Notes under the pieces: model-generated | The model's database searches: none | What the model saw: the letters and a program-made list of their open reading frames with translations, nothing else | Told to the model about the DNA's origin: nothing | NCBI GenBank assembly: GCA_040387375.1 | Contig: JAZKDW010000032.1 | Location: 1 to 63,550, forward strand | Source of the DNA: JAZKDW01 sp040387375 | Lineage (GTDB): Bacteria > Pseudomonadota > Gammaproteobacteria > Burkholderiales > Burkholderiaceae_D | Reading direction: 5' to 3' | DNA length: 63,550 nucleotides | Shown: positions 9,652-18,720 of the stretch, piece after piece | Layout: each line of letters begins with the position of its first letter | Position numbering within the stretch: position 1 is the stretch's first letter | Position numbers and translations under genes: made by a program

Positions 9652-9669
9652 CACCTGGATAAAACCAGC

Positions 9670-10638
9670 TTACTCTGGCTGGATACCGGCATCCTTGACC
9701 TTGCGTCCCCACACATCCAGCTGCTTCACCATATAGGTTTGAAGCGTGGCCGCATTTGCGGGCGCTACCTCGGCGCCTAATGTGGTGAGCTTGTCGACCA
9801 CATCCTTGCGCGCCAGCATGCTGGTGATCACACCGCTGACTTTATTCGTGATTTCGGGCGGCAGGCCAGCCGGCGCAACGACTCCAACCCAGGCGGCGAG
9901 ATCAAAGCCGCGCAAATTCGCACTGCCTGCGATCGTCGGCAGCTCGGGCGCCAATGCGCTTTTCTCTTCCGAGGTCACGGCGATCGCACGCAGGCGGCCT
10001 GATTGCAGGTGCGGACGGCTGGATGCCAGGTCACCAAACATGAACGTGACGCGGCCACCGACCAGGTCGGTCATCGCTTGCGGCGTGCTTTTGTAAGGCA
10101 CTGCGGTCGCATTCAATTTCGTCAGCGAAGAGAACGCCGCGCCGGCGATCTGGCCGGTTGAGTTGCCGTAGGCATAACTCAGATTGGCATTGGGCGTTTT
10201 TGACAACGCGATCAGCTCGCCGACCGACTTGATCGGAGAATCTCCGGGAACAGTGAGAATGAACGGGAAATAACAAACGCGTGCCACCGCGGTGAAGTCT
10301 TTGATCGGCTGGTACGGCAGCTGTTTGAACAAATGCGGATTGGACGAATGCACGGTATTCGTCGTCAGGAAAAATGTGTAACCGTCAGGAGCGGAAGCAG
10401 CCACGTTTTGCGCAGCGAGGAAGCCGGACGCACCCGGCCTGTTTTCGACAATGACAGTCTGCTTCAATTCAGTCTGCATTTCCATGCCGATCATGCGCGC
10501 GACGATATCGCTGGCGCTGCCCGGACCGAAGGCGGTCACCAGACGGATCGGTTTCGAAGGCCAGGCCTGGGCAACGGCGGCATTGCAAGCCGCCAGCGCC
10601 AGCGCAGCCCCTATCCATTTCATTTTTTTTATCAGCAT
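9670..10638 (-). CDS. TctC/Bug-family tripartite tricarboxylate transporter receptor
   Basis: Periplasmic solute receptor of the Bug family, about 322 residues. Signal peptide ends near AVAQA, followed by WPSKPIRLVTAFGPGSASD, the classic opening of the mature domain. The ATG at 10638 is preferred over the in-frame ATG at 10650 because GGAG sits at the right distance. No TctA/TctB membrane genes are nearby, as is common for Bug proteins in Burkholderiales, so it may work with a distant transporter or as a sensor. It is the last minus-strand gene before the bidirectional terminator. Confidence 0.87.
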   Translation of the reverse strand: MLIKKMKWIGAALALAACNAAVAQAWPSKPIRLVTAFGPGSASDIVARMIGMEMQTELKQTVIVENRPGASGFLAAQNVAASAPDGYTFFLTTNTVHSSNPHLFKQLPYQPIKDFTAVARVCYFPFILTVPGDSPIKSVGELIALSKTPNANLSYAYGNSTGQIAGAAFSSLTKLNATAVPYKSTPQAMTDLVGGRVTFMFGDLASSRPHLQSGRLRAIAVTSEEKSALAPELPTIAGSANLRGFDLAAWVGVVAPAGLPPEITNKVSGVITSMLARKDVVDKLTTLGAEVAPANAATLQTYMVKQLDVWGRKVKDAGIQPE

Positions 10639-10764
10639 TGTTATCTCCATTCACTATTCATGACTACGGCAAATTCGGAAACCAGGCTTATTCCCGATCG
10701 AATTCCATAATGATGCATACGGTATTTTACAGTACGTTGTAAGTCGAAAACAATGGAGCCGGCT

Positions 10765-11556
10765 TTATTTCGACGGCGCCCCTGCCGCCGACGGCGGCCG
10801 TCCCAGCAGAAAACCGGCGTCGACTGGAATCAGCTGGCCGGTGACAACCGAGTCCGGCTCCAGCAGCCAGCACACCGCACTGGCGATCTGCTCCGGCTGG
10901 CTGATCTTGCCGAGTGCCGCGACTGCAGCGAATTGCTGCTTTACCTGTTCATATTTTTCTTCGCCCAGGCCGTCGCGCATCCAGCGGCCTTCGATCATGC
11001 CCGGCAAGACGGCGTTGACGCGGACCGCCGGCGCCAGCGTGCGCGCCAGCGCCACGGTCAGCATGTTGAGCGCCGCTTTTGACAGCACGTACGGGAACGA
11101 GCTGCCGCTGCCGGTCAGCCCCGCGATCGACGACACGTTGACGATCGCGCTGCCCGGCTGCATGTGTTTGCTGACGGCGCGCGCCATCTGGAACGGACCG
11201 ATGGTGTTGACCGCATACACACGCTCGAAATCGGCGGCGGTCACCGCATCGAGGTCCGCCATCGGAATGAACTGGGTGGCGCCGGCGCTGCTGACGAGCG
11301 CATCGATGCGGCCCCAGCGCGCCATCGCCTGCCGCACCAGCTCCTTGCAGGCGTCGTCGCTGGCGACATCGCCTTGCACGGCAAGCGCGTCGGCGCCAAG
11401 GGCAAGGCAGTCTTCCACTACGCCGGCGGCGGCCTCGGCGCTGCGGCTGTAATTGATCAGGAGGTGGTAATTTTTGGCTGCCAGCATGCGGGCGACGGCT
11501 GCGCCTACTCCGGTGGCGCCGCCGGTGATGATCGCCACTCGTTTTTCTGTCTGCAT
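10765..11556 (-). CDS. Short-chain dehydrogenase/reductase (SDR)
   Basis: Classical SDR, 263 residues. The cofactor loop is TGGATGVG, the catalytic Ser lies in NVSSIAG and the Tyr/Lys pair in YVLSK. AAGGAAAA precedes the ATG. It lies 48 bp downstream of an MDR gene and is probably co-transcribed with it. The substrate is unknown; the FabG-like pattern is compatible with a 3-oxoacyl or other keto substrate. Confidence 0.85.
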   Translation of the reverse strand: MQTEKRVAIITGGATGVGAAVARMLAAKNYHLLINYSRSAEAAAGVVEDCLALGADALAVQGDVASDDACKELVRQAMARWGRIDALVSSAGATQFIPMADLDAVTAADFERVYAVNTIGPFQMARAVSKHMQPGSAIVNVSSIAGLTGSGSSFPYVLSKAALNMLTVALARTLAPAVRVNAVLPGMIEGRWMRDGLGEEKYEQVKQQFAAVAALGKISQPEQIASAVCWLLEPDSVVTGQLIPVDAGFLLGRPPSAAGAPSK

Positions 11557-11604
11557 GGTTTTCCTTGGTGGGACTTCGGCTTGGAGCAGTCGCGCTTTTC
11601 CGCC

Positions 11605-12579
11605 CTACGGGATGATTGCGATTTTTCCGCTTACTTTTCGTTGCATCAATGCGTACAATGCATCGCCCGCCTGGTCCAGTGTGTAGCTGCCTGACACCAA
11701 TGGCTTGATTTTTCCGTCGCGATAGAGCCCGACCAGCGCCTGCAGATCCGCCGCCGCCTGCTCCGGTTCACGACGCACGAAATCGCCCCAGAATACGCCG
11801 ATGATCGAACAGCCCTTGAGCAGCGCCAGGTTGAGCGGAATTTTTGGAATATCGCCATCGGCAAAACCGACTACCAGGAAACGGCCGCGCCAGGCCATGC
11901 TGCGCAAGGCCAGTTCGCTGTAACGGCCGCCGACCGGATCGCAGACGACGTCGACGCCGTTGCCGCCGGTGATGGCCTTGATGCGCTCGCGCAGGTCTTC
12001 GGTCAGGTAATTGATGACTTCGTCGGCGCCATGCGCCTTGCACACCGCGAGTTTTTCATCCGATGAGGCGGCGGCAATCACACGGGCGCCGAATGCTTTT
12101 GCCAGTTCGATCGCGGCGATGCCGATGCCGCCCGCTGCGCCCAGCACCAGCACCGTCTCGTTCGCAGCCAGCTGCGCGCGGTCCTTGAAGGCATGGTACG
12201 AGGTGCCATAGGTCATCAGGAACGTGCCGGCGACATCGAACGGCATCTGGTCCGGCATCGGAATCAGCTTGTCCTGGTGGACCGCCACTTCTTCGGCGAA
12301 TGCGCCCCAGCCGGTGAAGGCAATGACCGATTGGCCGACTGCATAACGCGTGACGCCCGGGCCGACCGCGATGACAACGCCGGCGAGTTCACCGCCGGGC
12401 GTGAACGGCAGCGGCGGCTTGAACTGGTATTTGTTCTGGATGATCAGGGAGTCGGGGAAATTGACGCCCGCTGCGCGGACGCTGATGAGCACTTCGTCGG
12501 CCTCCGGAACCGGTGACGGCAGGTTTTCGACCACCAGTGTATCGGGTAGTCCGTGTTGGTTACAGCGCACTGCTCTCAT
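11605..12579 (-). CDS. NADPH:quinone oxidoreductase-like medium-chain dehydrogenase
   Basis: MDR family enzyme, 324 residues, Qor-like. It has AAGVNFPDSLIIQ near residue 33, PGGELAGVV near 60, the cofactor loop LGAAGGIGIAA near 145, and CDPVGG later. No structural zinc cysteines are present. A GAGGAGA site is upstream of the ATG. Adjacent to the IcmF/thiolase genes but separated from them by a palindromic repeat region. Family members reduce quinones or activated double bonds; the specific role is unknown. Confidence 0.83.
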   Translation of the reverse strand: MRAVRCNQHGLPDTLVVENLPSPVPEADEVLISVRAAGVNFPDSLIIQNKYQFKPPLPFTPGGELAGVVIAVGPGVTRYAVGQSVIAFTGWGAFAEEVAVHQDKLIPMPDQMPFDVAGTFLMTYGTSYHAFKDRAQLAANETVLVLGAAGGIGIAAIELAKAFGARVIAAASSDEKLAVCKAHGADEVINYLTEDLRERIKAITGGNGVDVVCDPVGGRYSELALRSMAWRGRFLVVGFADGDIPKIPLNLALLKGCSIIGVFWGDFVRREPEQAAADLQALVGLYRDGKIKPLVSGSYTLDQAGDALYALMQRKVSGKIAIIP

Positions 12580-12644
12580 GTGACTTGTCTCCTCTTTTTG
12601 GGTGTATCGCGGCTTGCGCCGGCTCGTCGTTCCTGCGCTGCCCC

Positions 12645-12671
12645 GTCATTCCCGCGAAAGCGGGAATCCAG
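12645..12671. repeat. Palindromic intergenic repeat (ATTCCCGC core)
   Basis: GTCATTCCCGCGAAAGCGGG followed by AATCCAG forms a stem with a short loop. The adjacent 34 bases at 12668-12701 are the exact reverse complement of 17665-17698, so the first half of the 17.6-kb element occurs here in inverted orientation. Confidence 0.85.
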
Positions 12672-12692
12672 AGTGCGCCCGCAGGATCCACG

Positions 12693-12806
12693 TCACTCTG
12701 GGTTCCCCCTTGCAGGGCGCGCACCGGCTTGCAAGCCGGTGCCGTTTCGCAGGCAGGCAGCATGCTGCCTGAAACCCCTGCTCCACCTTGCGCGGGAACG
12801 ACAGGG
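12693..12806. repeat. 114-bp structured dispersed repeat, copy 1
   Basis: Matches 29687-29800 at 113 of 114 positions. It contains two perfect palindromes, CACCGGCTTGCAAGCCGGTG and AGGCAGCATGCTGCCT, and ends with GCGGGAACGAC, the inverse of GTCGTTCCCGC that begins the wider unit at the second copy. Lies between the MDR gene and the small Cys4 gene. It could act as a transcript-end structure or be a small non-autonomous mobile element. Confidence 0.85.
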
Positions 12807-12835
12807 AGGGGAAAGCTTAACCGGCCCTCCTCCGA

Positions 12836-13033
12836 TCAGCAAGTACGTCCCGCATAAGCCCAGATTTTCGCTTTCACGCAAGCGATGCAGCGGGTCGACA
12901 AACCGTCGCGGCTCGACACCTTCGTTTCGAAAAACTCGGTATCGGCCGGCCAGTATTCTCCGCACGACATGCAGCGCTTTTCCACACCAATCTCGGTGTG
13001 GGCTTTCAATGGTGATTGCAACAGGGTGTACAT
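12836..13033 (-). CDS. Small Cys4 zinc-finger-like protein
   Basis: A 65-residue protein with two CxxC pairs, CMSC at 21-24 and CIAC at 49-52, separated by an acidic and aromatic stretch (EYWPADTEFFE), so it probably binds one zinc ion. GAGG stands 9 bases before the ATG. It begins 34 bp after the thiolase stop on the same strand, suggesting co-transcription with icmF and the thiolase. Function is not recognised. The regular CxxC spacing and the ribosome site argue against a chance ORF. Confidence 0.65.
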   Translation of the reverse strand: MYTLLQSPLKAHTEIGVEKRCMSCGEYWPADTEFFETKVSSRDGLSTRCIACVKAKIWAYAGRTC

Positions 13034-13067
13034 GGTCTGCTACCTCGGCGGCGCCGCATTGATTTCT

Positions 13068-14252
13068 TTACACGCGCTCGAATATTGCCGCGATGCCCTG
13101 CCCGCCGCCGATGCACATGGTCACCAATGCATAACGGCCGCCGATGCGGTGCAGCTCACTGATCGCCTTGATCGTGATGATGGCGCCGGTAGCGCCGACC
13201 GGATGGCCGAGCGAAATGCCGGAGCCGTTCGGATTGACCTTGGCCGGATCGAACTCGAGTTCCCTCGCCACCGCGCATGCCTGCGCCGCGAACGCTTCGT
13301 TCGACTCGATCACATCCAGGTCCTGCATCCGCAGTCCGGTTCGCTTGAGCACCATCCTTGTCGCCGGGATCGGGCCGATGCCCATGTATTGCGGCTCGAC
13401 GCCGGCATGCGCATAACCGACCAGGCGCGCCAGCGGTTTCAGGCCCAGCTCGGCCGCGCGTTTTGCCTCGACCAGCATCACGGCGGCGGCGCCGTCATTG
13501 ATGCCGGATGCATTGCCTACCGTGACCAGGCCATCCTTCTTGAACACCGGCTTCATCTTCGCCAGGCTGTCGGCGGTGACATCGCCGCGCACGTGTTCAT
13601 CGGTATCGAACACGATCGTGCCCTTGCGGCCAGCGATCTCGACCGGCACGATCTGTTCCTTGAAATAACCTGAGGCGATGGCATGCGCGGCGCGGCGCTG
13701 GCTTTCCAGCGCCAGCGCATCCTGCATCTCGCGGGTGATGCCGTAACGCTCGGCGACGTTCTCGGCAGTGACGCCCATGTGGTTGGCATCCCATGGGTCG
13801 TGCAGGATGGTGTTCATGAAATCGAGCATTTTTGCGTCGCCCATGCGCTGCCCCCAGCGGGCGGCAGGCATCAGGTAGGGACCGCGGCTCATCGACTCGG
13901 CGCCGGCGCCGATGGCGATATCACAATCGCCCAGCAGGATAGCCTGCGAGGCCGACACGATCGCCTGCAGGCCGGATCCGCACAGACGGCTGACATTCAA
14001 TGCCGGCGTTTCTTTCGGAATGCCGGCATCCATGGCGGCGATGCGGCTCAGGTAAACATCGCGCGGTTCGGTCGGAATCACGTTGCCCATCACGACATGG
14101 CCGACATCCGCCGCGGCCACGCCGGAACGCTCCAGCGCCGCGCGCACGACGGTGGTCGCCAGCGTGCTCAGGGGTACATCTTTCAGGGATCCGCCAAAAC
14201 TGCCGATTGCGGTACGGGCCATGCCTGTGACTACTACATCTCTTTGTGTCAT
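13068..14252 (-). CDS. Acetyl-CoA acyltransferase (thiolase)
   Basis: Thiolase of the acetoacetyl-CoA/3-ketoacyl-CoA family, 394 residues. Nucleophile Cys91 lies in SRLCGSG, the active-site His in GHPVGATGA, and the second Cys in MCIGGGQG, so it looks fully active. The open frame extends upstream, but the ATG at 14252 fits the family N-terminus (VVVTGMARTAIG) and has an AGAGAG site. It is 25 bp from icmF, so the two are almost certainly one operon; with the dehydrogenase and hydratase genes upstream it completes a beta-oxidation cycle. Confidence 0.93.
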   Translation of the reverse strand: MTQRDVVVTGMARTAIGSFGGSLKDVPLSTLATTVVRAALERSGVAAADVGHVVMGNVIPTEPRDVYLSRIAAMDAGIPKETPALNVSRLCGSGLQAIVSASQAILLGDCDIAIGAGAESMSRGPYLMPAARWGQRMGDAKMLDFMNTILHDPWDANHMGVTAENVAERYGITREMQDALALESQRRAAHAIASGYFKEQIVPVEIAGRKGTIVFDTDEHVRGDVTADSLAKMKPVFKKDGLVTVGNASGINDGAAAVMLVEAKRAAELGLKPLARLVGYAHAGVEPQYMGIGPIPATRMVLKRTGLRMQDLDVIESNEAFAAQACAVARELEFDPAKVNPNGSGISLGHPVGATGAIITIKAISELHRIGGRYALVTMCIGGGQGIAAIFERV

Positions 14253-14277
14253 TTTTCTGCTCTCTTTAGATTTTTGA

Positions 14278-17200
14278 TTACATGTTGCGCCGATATTGCC
14301 CGCCAACAGCGAACAGTGTATCGGTGATCTGGCCCAGCGAACATACACGCACCGCATCCATCAGTTTCGCGAACACGTTCTCGTCATTGATCACCGCCTG
14401 CTGCAGATCCGCCAGTACTGCCGGCGCCTGTCCTGCATTGCGCGCATGGAATTCAGCCAGGCGCGTCAGTTGCGACTGTTTTTCCTCATCGGTCGAGCGC
14501 GCCAGTTCGATTTTTTGCGCCACGCCGGTTGCCTTCGGATTGCGGAAGGTGTTGACGCCGACGATAGGCAAGGTGCCGTCGTGTTTCTGGTGCTCGTAGA
14601 GCATCGACTCTTCCTGGATCTTGCCGCGCTGGTAGCCGGTTTCCATCGCGCCCAGCACACCGCCGCGCTCGGCGATGCGTTCGAACTCCTGCAGCACGGC
14701 TTCCTCGACCAGATCGGTCAGTTCGTCGAGGATGAAGCTGCCCTGGTTCGGGTTTTCATTCTTCGCCAGGCCCCATTCGCGGTTGATGATCAGCTGGATC
14801 GCCAGCGCGCGGCGCACCGATTCGTCGGTCGGCGTGGTGATCGCTTCATCGTAGGCATTGGTGTGCAGCGAATTGCAGTTGTCGTAGATTGCGATCAGCG
14901 CCTGCAAGGTGGTGCGGATATCGTTGAAGTCGATTTCCTGCGCATGCAGCGAGCGGCCCGAAGTCTGGATGTGATACTTCAGCTTCTGCGCACGTTCATT
15001 GGCGCCGTATTTCTCGCGCATGGCCACACCCCAGATGCGGCGGGCGACGCGGCCCATGACCGTGTATTCCGGGTCCATGCCGTTGCTGAAGAAGAACGAC
15101 AGGTTCGGCGAAAAATCGTCGATGTGCATGCCGCGCGCCAGATACGCTTCGACAAAGGTGAAGCCGTTCGACAGCGTGAACGCCAGTTGCGAGATCGGGT
15201 TGGCGCCGGCTTCGGCGATGTGATAACCGGAGATCGATACCGAGTAGAAGTTGCGCACCTGGTGGTGAACGAAATATTCCTGGATATCGCCCATCACCTT
15301 CAATGAAAACTCTGTCGAAAAGATGCAGGTGTTCTGCCCCTGGTCTTCCTTCAGGATGTCGGCCTGCACCGTGCCGCGCACGTTCTGCAAGACCCACGCC
15401 TGGATCTTGGCGGCTTCGTCGGCAGTCGGTTCGCGATGATTGTCGACGCGGAATTTGTCGATCTGCTGATCAACCGCGGTATTCATGAACATCGCCAGCA
15501 GAGTCGGCGCCGGACCATTGATTGTCATCGACACCGAGGTCGACGGGCTGCACAGGTCAAAACCGTCGTACAGCACCTTCATGTCATCGAGGGTGGCGAT
15601 CGAGACGCCGGAATTGCCGACCTTGCCGTAGATGTCAGGCCGCAGCTCCGGGTCGGCGCCGTACAGCGTGACCGAATCGAAGGCGGTCGACAGGCGCTTG
15701 GCGTCCATGCCTTCGGACACCAGCTTGAAGCGGCGGTTGGTGCGGAACGGATCGCCTTCACCTGCAAACATGCGGGTCGGGTCTTCGCCCTCGCGCTTGA
15801 ATGCAAACACACCGGCGGTGTAAGGGAAAGAGCCGGGCACGTTTTCCAGCATCAGCCAGCGCAGGATTTCGCCGTGGTCTTCATAACGCGGCAGCGCGAC
15901 CTTGCGGATCCGGGTGCCGGACAGCGTGGTGAAGATCAGGTTGGTGCGCAATTCCTTGTCGCGGATCTTGACCACGTACTGGTCGCCGGCGTAGGCGGCC
16001 TGCATGTCCGGCCACATCGCCAGCAGCTTCCTGGACTCGGCATCGAGCTTGTTGTCGCGCTCGCTGATCAGGTCGTCCATGTCGACGGTCCGGCCGGCCG
16101 CGGCCAGCATGCGTTTGCTTTCCTGCAGCTGCTGGCGCTCGCGCGCCAGGATCACCTGCTTGGCGGTGAACTTGTGATAACCGCGCACGGTATCGGCAAT
16201 CTCGGCCAGATAACGGCTGCGGGCCGGCGGCACGATCGCATTCTTGCCGGATGAAAAACGCACGGCGACGCTGCCCAGCTTGCTGGGCCCGACCTGCAAG
16301 CCCAGTTCGGCCAGCCGCGGCAGCAGTCCCTGGTACAGCGCGGTCACGCCATCGTCATTGAAGCGTGATGCCTGGGTGCCGAAGACCGGCATTTCTTCCG
16401 GGCGCTTGCTCCACATTTCACGGTTGCGCTGGTACTGCTTGGCGACGTCGCGCAGCGCATCCTGCGAACCCTTGCGGTCAAACTTGTTGATGGCGACAAA
16501 ATCGGCGAAGTCCAGCATGTCGATTTTTTCCAGCTGCGACGCAGCGCCGAATTCCGGCGTCATCACATACATGCTCAGGTCGACATGCGGCACGATCGCC
16601 GCGTCGCCTTGGCCGATGCCGGAGGTCTCGACGATCACGAGATCAAAGCCGGCGATCTTGCAGGCGGCGATCACGTCCGGCAGCGCCTGTGAAATTTCGG
16701 AACCTGCTTCGCGGGTCGCCAGCGAACGCATGAACACGCGCACATTGCCCTGCCACGGATTGATCGCATTCATGCGGATGCGGTCGCCCAGCAAGGCGCC
16801 GCCCGACTTGCGGCGCGACGGATCGATCGAAATGATGGCGATGTTGAGCGCGTCATTCTGGTCGAGGCGGATGCGGCGGATCAGTTCATCGGTCAGCGAC
16901 GATTTGCCGGCGCCGCCGGTGCCGGTAATGCCCAGAGTCGGCACCCGGATCAGGTCGGCGGCCTGGTGCAGCTGGGCCTTGAGTTCAGGACTCACCTTGT
17001 CGCTTTCGAGCGCGGTAATCAGTTGCGCCAGCGGCCGGTGCTTGGCGGCGATGTCGTCACCCGCCAGCACGTCGAGCGCGGTCGGCGCATAGGTCGAGAG
17101 GTCGATGTCGCACGCCTGGATCATCGACAGGATCATGCCGACCAGGCCCATGCTCTGGCCGTCTTCCGGACTGAAGATGCGGGTCACGCCATACGCATGC

Positions 17201-17556
17201 AGCTCGGCGATTTCTTCCGGCACGATGACACCGCCGCCGCCGCCATAGACCTTGATGTGGGCGCCGCCGCGTTCCTTCAGCAGATCGATCATGTATTTGA
17301 AATATTCGACATGACCGCCCTGGTAGGACGACAGTGCGATGCCCTGCGCATCTTCCTGCAGCGCGGCGGTGACAACGTCATCCACCGAGCGGTTATGCCC
17401 GAGGTGGATCACCTCGGCGCCATTCGCCATCAGGATGCGGCGCATGATGTTGATCGACGCGTCGTGGCCGTCGAACAGCGAGGCGGCGGTGACAAAACGC
17501 ACCTTGTTGACGGGTTTGTATTCCGTGAGTTTCTGGGCAATCGACAGGTCGGTCAT
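14278..17556 (-). CDS. icmF: Fused isobutyryl-CoA mutase with built-in G-protein chaperone (IcmF)
   Basis: Adenosylcobalamin-dependent acyl-CoA mutase, 1092 residues, full length for IcmF. Domain order is an N-terminal B12-binding domain (FDGHDAS at 28-34 with the cobalamin-ligating His, then YGGGGGV near 104), a MeaI-like GTPase with Walker A GTGGAGKS near 212-219, and a large C-terminal mutase domain from about 540 onward. The fusion distinguishes it from methylmalonyl-CoA mutase. It interconverts isobutyryl-CoA and n-butyryl-CoA; some members also use pivalyl-CoA. Thiolase, 3-hydroxyacyl-CoA dehydrogenase and hydratase genes alongside would oxidise the linear product. AAGGA precedes the ATG. 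Confidence 0.95.
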   Translation of the reverse strand: MTDLSIAQKLTEYKPVNKVRFVTAASLFDGHDASINIMRRILMANGAEVIHLGHNRSVDDVVTAALQEDAQGIALSSYQGGHVEYFKYMIDLLKERGGAHIKVYGGGGGVIVPEEIAELHAYGVTRIFSPEDGQSMGLVGMILSMIQACDIDLSTYAPTALDVLAGDDIAAKHRPLAQLITALESDKVSPELKAQLHQAADLIRVPTLGITGTGGAGKSSLTDELIRRIRLDQNDALNIAIISIDPSRRKSGGALLGDRIRMNAINPWQGNVRVFMRSLATREAGSEISQALPDVIAACKIAGFDLVIVETSGIGQGDAAIVPHVDLSMYVMTPEFGAASQLEKIDMLDFADFVAINKFDRKGSQDALRDVAKQYQRNREMWSKRPEEMPVFGTQASRFNDDGVTALYQGLLPRLAELGLQVGPSKLGSVAVRFSSGKNAIVPPARSRYLAEIADTVRGYHKFTAKQVILARERQQLQESKRMLAAAGRTVDMDDLISERDNKLDAESRKLLAMWPDMQAAYAGDQYVVKIRDKELRTNLIFTTLSGTRIRKVALPRYEDHGEILRWLMLENVPGSFPYTAGVFAFKREGEDPTRMFAGEGDPFRTNRRFKLVSEGMDAKRLSTAFDSVTLYGADPELRPDIYGKVGNSGVSIATLDDMKVLYDGFDLCSPSTSVSMTINGPAPTLLAMFMNTAVDQQIDKFRVDNHREPTADEAAKIQAWVLQNVRGTVQADILKEDQGQNTCIFSTEFSLKVMGDIQEYFVHHQVRNFYSVSISGYHIAEAGANPISQLAFTLSNGFTFVEAYLARGMHIDDFSPNLSFFFSNGMDPEYTVMGRVARRIWGVAMREKYGANERAQKLKYHIQTSGRSLHAQEIDFNDIRTTLQALIAIYDNCNSLHTNAYDEAITTPTDESVRRALAIQLIINREWGLAKNENPNQGSFILDELTDLVEEAVLQEFERIAERGGVLGAMETGYQRGKIQEESMLYEHQKHDGTLPIVGVNTFRNPKATGVAQKIELARSTDEEKQSQLTRLAEFHARNAGQAPAVLADLQQAVINDENVFAKLMDAVRVCSLGQITDTLFAVGGQYRRNM

Positions 17557-17611
17557 GCTTGTTCCTTAAGGGCCGCCAGGCCCGGCAATAATGGTGGAGA
17601 TTACTAGGCGT
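17551..17611. repeat. Direct repeat, copy 1 (icmF leader)
   Basis: About 61 bp beginning GGTCATGCTTGTTCCTTAAG. It contains the icmF start codon and ribosome site on the minus strand. An imperfect second copy starts exactly 180 bp away at 17731. Confidence 0.8.
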
Positions 17612-17640
17612 TACTGGGGAAACCGGAATTCACCCCACTC

Positions 17641-17721
17641 CGTCATTCCCGCGCAGGCGGGAATCCAGAGTGACGTGGATCCTGCGGGCGCACTCTGGAT
17701 TCCCGCTTTCGCGGGAATGAC
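17641..17721. repeat. Paired palindromic repeat element
   Basis: Two ATTCCCGC-N-GCGGGAAT stems in opposite orientation flank a 34-bp middle (17665-17698) that starts CCAGAGTG and ends CACTCTGG. The whole unit can fold into one long hairpin. It separates the two icmF-leader repeats. The middle recurs inverted at 12668-12701. Confidence 0.85.
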
Positions 17722-17730
17722 GGGGGTCTC

Positions 17731-17791
17731 GGTCATGCTTATTCCTTCAGGGCCGCAAGGCCCGGCAATATTCGTGGAGATTACTAATCGC
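17731..17791. repeat. Direct repeat, copy 2 (icmF leader duplicate)
   Basis: Begins GGTCATGCTTATTCCTTCAG and matches 17551-17611 with a few substitutions. It reproduces the icmF start region without a gene behind it, so it is a duplicated leader fragment in the hbd-icmF gap. Confidence 0.8.
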
Positions 17792-17793
17792 TA

Positions 17794-17823
17794 CCGTCAT
17801 TCCCGCTTTCGCGGGAATGACGG
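17794..17823. repeat. Single palindromic repeat (ATTCCCGC core)
   Basis: CCGTCATTCCCGCTTTCGCG continues to a perfect return arm ending GACGG. Lies 7 bp before the stop of the 3-hydroxyacyl-CoA dehydrogenase gene and may act as its transcript-end stem on the minus strand. Confidence 0.85.
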
Positions 17824-17829
17824 GGCTTG

Positions 17830-18681
17830 CTAATACTGGTAAAACCCGCGCCCCGACTTGCGGCCCAGATAACCCGCCGCGACCATTTCCTTCAGCAGCG
17901 GCGCCGGACGGTATTTCGAATCGTTGAAGCCGTCGTAGAACACCTCCAGCACCGCCAGCAGCGTGTCGAGGCCAATCATGTCAGCCAGCGCCAGCGGTCC
18001 GATCGGATGGTTGCAGCCGAGCTTCATGCCGGTGTCGATGTCTTCCGCGGTCGACAGGCCTTCCGCCAGCACGAAGATCGCTTCGTTGATCATCGGGCAC
18101 AAGATGCGGTTGACCGCAAAACCTGGATTATTGCGAACCGTAATCGGGCTCTTTTGCAGCAGCCTGGCCAGCGCCTCTACCCTGGCGTGGGTATCGTCGC
18201 TGGTCTGCAGGCCGCGAATCAGTTCGACCAGCGCCATCATCGGCACCGGATTGAAGAAATGCATGCCGATCACCTTGTCGGCGCGGCCGGTCGCGGCCGC
18301 CAGCTTGGTGATGGAAATCGACGAGGTATTGGTGGCGAGGATGACATCGGGGCCGACGACGGCATCGATGCTCTTCAGGATCCGGATCTTCAGATCCTCG
18401 TTTTCGGTGGCGGCCTCGATCACCAGGCCAGCCCCCTTGAAGGCATTGATGTCGGTGGTGCCGGTCACCAGCGCCATGGCCGCTGCCTTGCCCTCGGCGG
18501 TCAGCTTGTCTTTCTTCACCAGCCGGTCGAGGCTGGTGCCGATGGTGGCGATGCCCTTTTGCACGGCGGCGTCGCTGATATCCTGCATGATGACCGGGAT
18601 GCCTGCCATCGCGCAGGACTGGGCGATGCCGTTGCCCATGGTGCCGGCGCCGATGACGCCTACTGTGCTGATTGTGCTCAT
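17830..18681 (-). CDS. 3-hydroxybutyryl-CoA (3-hydroxyacyl-CoA) dehydrogenase
   Basis: Oxidises 3-hydroxyacyl-CoA with NAD, 283 residues, the size of single-function Hbd/PaaH enzymes. GVIGAGTMG lies at 8-16, the catalytic His in GMHFFNPVPMM, and NPGFAVNR in the second domain. AGGAAA precedes the ATG. It follows the enoyl-CoA hydratase gene by 39 bp and precedes icmF, giving a compact beta-oxidation set for short-chain acyl-CoA. Confidence 0.92.
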   Translation of the reverse strand: MSTISTVGVIGAGTMGNGIAQSCAMAGIPVIMQDISDAAVQKGIATIGTSLDRLVKKDKLTAEGKAAAMALVTGTTDINAFKGAGLVIEAATENEDLKIRILKSIDAVVGPDVILATNTSSISITKLAAATGRADKVIGMHFFNPVPMMALVELIRGLQTSDDTHARVEALARLLQKSPITVRNNPGFAVNRILCPMINEAIFVLAEGLSTAEDIDTGMKLGCNHPIGPLALADMIGLDTLLAVLEVFYDGFNDSKYRPAPLLKEMVAAGYLGRKSGRGFYQY

Positions 18682-18720
18682 TGCGGATTTCCTGTGATGA
18701 TTGTTTGATTTACCGGACGA

